Part shown: positions 33,108 through 33,521 of the stretch, in pieces
Layout of the letters: every line of letters starts with the position of its first letter
How positions within the stretch are numbered: the first letter of the stretch is position 1
NCBI GenBank assembly: GCA_029978705.1
Contig: JAPOIY010000028.1
Span: 1 to 33,521 of the forward strand
Reading direction: 5' to 3'
Length of the DNA: 33,521 bases
From: Actinomycetota bacterium
GTDB taxonomy: Bacteria; Actinomycetota; Actinomycetes; S36-B12; GCA-2699445
Notes under the pieces: generated by a model
What the model saw: only the letters and a program-made list of their open reading frames with translations
What the model was told of the DNA's origin: nothing
Database searches by the model: none
Made by a program: the position numbers and the translations under genes

Positions 33108-33521
33108 TCAGGGCCCCAGCTCCGCCCACAACTCATCGCGCCACCGCAGCACATCGTGCGGCCGATTGGTGATCACAGCGGCGATGCCCGCCGTCATACA
33201 GCGCGCGAGATCCTCGTATGTGTCCACCGTCCACACGTGGACCGGATAGCCGGCCTTCTGCCAGCGCACGATCTGGTCGGGCTCGGACCGCACGATCTCG
33301 ATGGACGGTCCGGCGATGGCGGCCGCGAAGGGCAGGGACCCGTACCGCTGCAGCATCGGGACCTTCTCCATCAGATACACGGTGGGCAGCCGGGGAGCGA
33401 GGTCGCGCATCCGGCGCATGGCCACCGACGAGAACGACATGACCCGCACCCGGCCGCCGTCGCCGTCGGCGAGCCCGAACCGTTCCAGGGTCTGCACCAG
33501 CACCTGTTCGGTGTAGCCGCC
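33108..33521 (-). CDS. Glycerophosphodiester phosphodiesterase, C-terminal part (cut by window edge)
   Basis: The last 137 residues or so of a GDPD-family enzyme, which hydrolyses glycerophosphodiesters to glycerol 3-phosphate and an alcohol. What is seen: VMSFSSVAMRRMRDLAPRLP (the strand after the acidic metal site), TVYLMEK, and the C-terminal barrel signature VHVWTVDTYEDLARCMTAGIAAVITNRPHDVL. The catalytic His pair and metal Glu/Asp of the N-terminal half are outside the window. The frame is open through the last base, so a Met at 33503 should not be taken as the start. It converges with larC. Whether it is cytosolic or secreted cannot be decided here. Confidence 0.88.
   Translation of the reverse strand, partial: GGYTEQVLVQTLERFGLADGDGGRVRVMSFSSVAMRRMRDLAPRLPTVYLMEKVPMLQRYGSLPFAAAIAGPSIEIVRSEPDQIVRWQKAGYPVHVWTVDTYEDLARCMTAGIAAVITNRPHDVLRWRDELWAELGP

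Overview
The window is high-GC DNA from an actinobacterium. Supporting signs are the strong third-position GC bias, a Ddn-like F420-type enzyme, the bacterial proteasome activator Bpa, a PPi-dependent phosphofructokinase, LpqI-like and LpqB-like lipoproteins, and many TANNNT -10 elements placed 6-7 nt before a start codon (leaderless transcripts). I cannot name a genus. No insertion sequence, integrase, CRISPR array or rRNA is visible. The window holds 30 protein genes, one of them cut by the right edge, and one tRNA. It reads as ordinary chromosome.

Layout. Positions 30-2276 (minus): Ddn/DUF385 oxidoreductase, a CrtO-like acyltransferase and PPi-dependent phosphofructokinase. Then tRNA-Ser(UGA). 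Positions 2438-5057 (minus): a tightly overlapping response regulator, histidine kinase and GerMN lipoprotein, similar in plan to mtrA-mtrB-lpqB. Positions 5160-9313 (minus): an MFS exporter and a two-gene ABC-2 exporter. Position 9427 (plus): a secreted protein with two repeats. Positions 10124-18426 (minus): a six-gene catabolic operon made of carboxyltransferase beta, biotin carboxylase/BCCP alpha, AtuA, a TetR regulator, an acyl-CoA dehydrogenase and an enoyl-CoA hydratase. It has the enzyme logic of leucine (liu) or acyclic terpene (atu) breakdown, and an IclR-family gene lies upstream. A 14/16 palindrome lies across the -10 of the operon promoter.

Positions 19345-22157 (plus) are the least familiar part. 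Tandem activator-like boxes precede a small secreted protein, a SipW/ER-type signal peptidase (Ser/His) with a long membrane and cytosolic tail, and a MoeA-fold protein whose signature motifs have all been lost. A sugar transferase faces this module and has a related box in its promoter. Positions 23191-25506 (plus): two lipoproteins, a GH3 NagZ-like enzyme without the usual catalytic His, and a penicillin-binding/beta-lactamase-fold serine hydrolase. Positions 25530-28270 (plus): bpa, serS and a HAD phosphatase. Positions 28603-29677: tandem NlpC/P60 hydrolases that share an almost identical 88-bp core. Positions 29701-31046 (minus): DUF4446 protein and prephenate dehydratase (pheA). Positions 31079-32952 (plus): larB and larC of nickel-pincer cofactor synthesis, diverging from the DUF4446 gene across only 32 bp. 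A strong intrinsic terminator follows larC, and the window ends inside a glycerophosphodiester phosphodiesterase gene.

Functionally, the window mixes core metabolism (pfp, serS, pheA), one complete-looking acyl-CoA catabolic operon, and a cell-envelope zone from about 19.3 to 29.7 kb: secretion, glycan priming and peptidoglycan hydrolysis. All functions are read from motifs and gene order; no database search was run.
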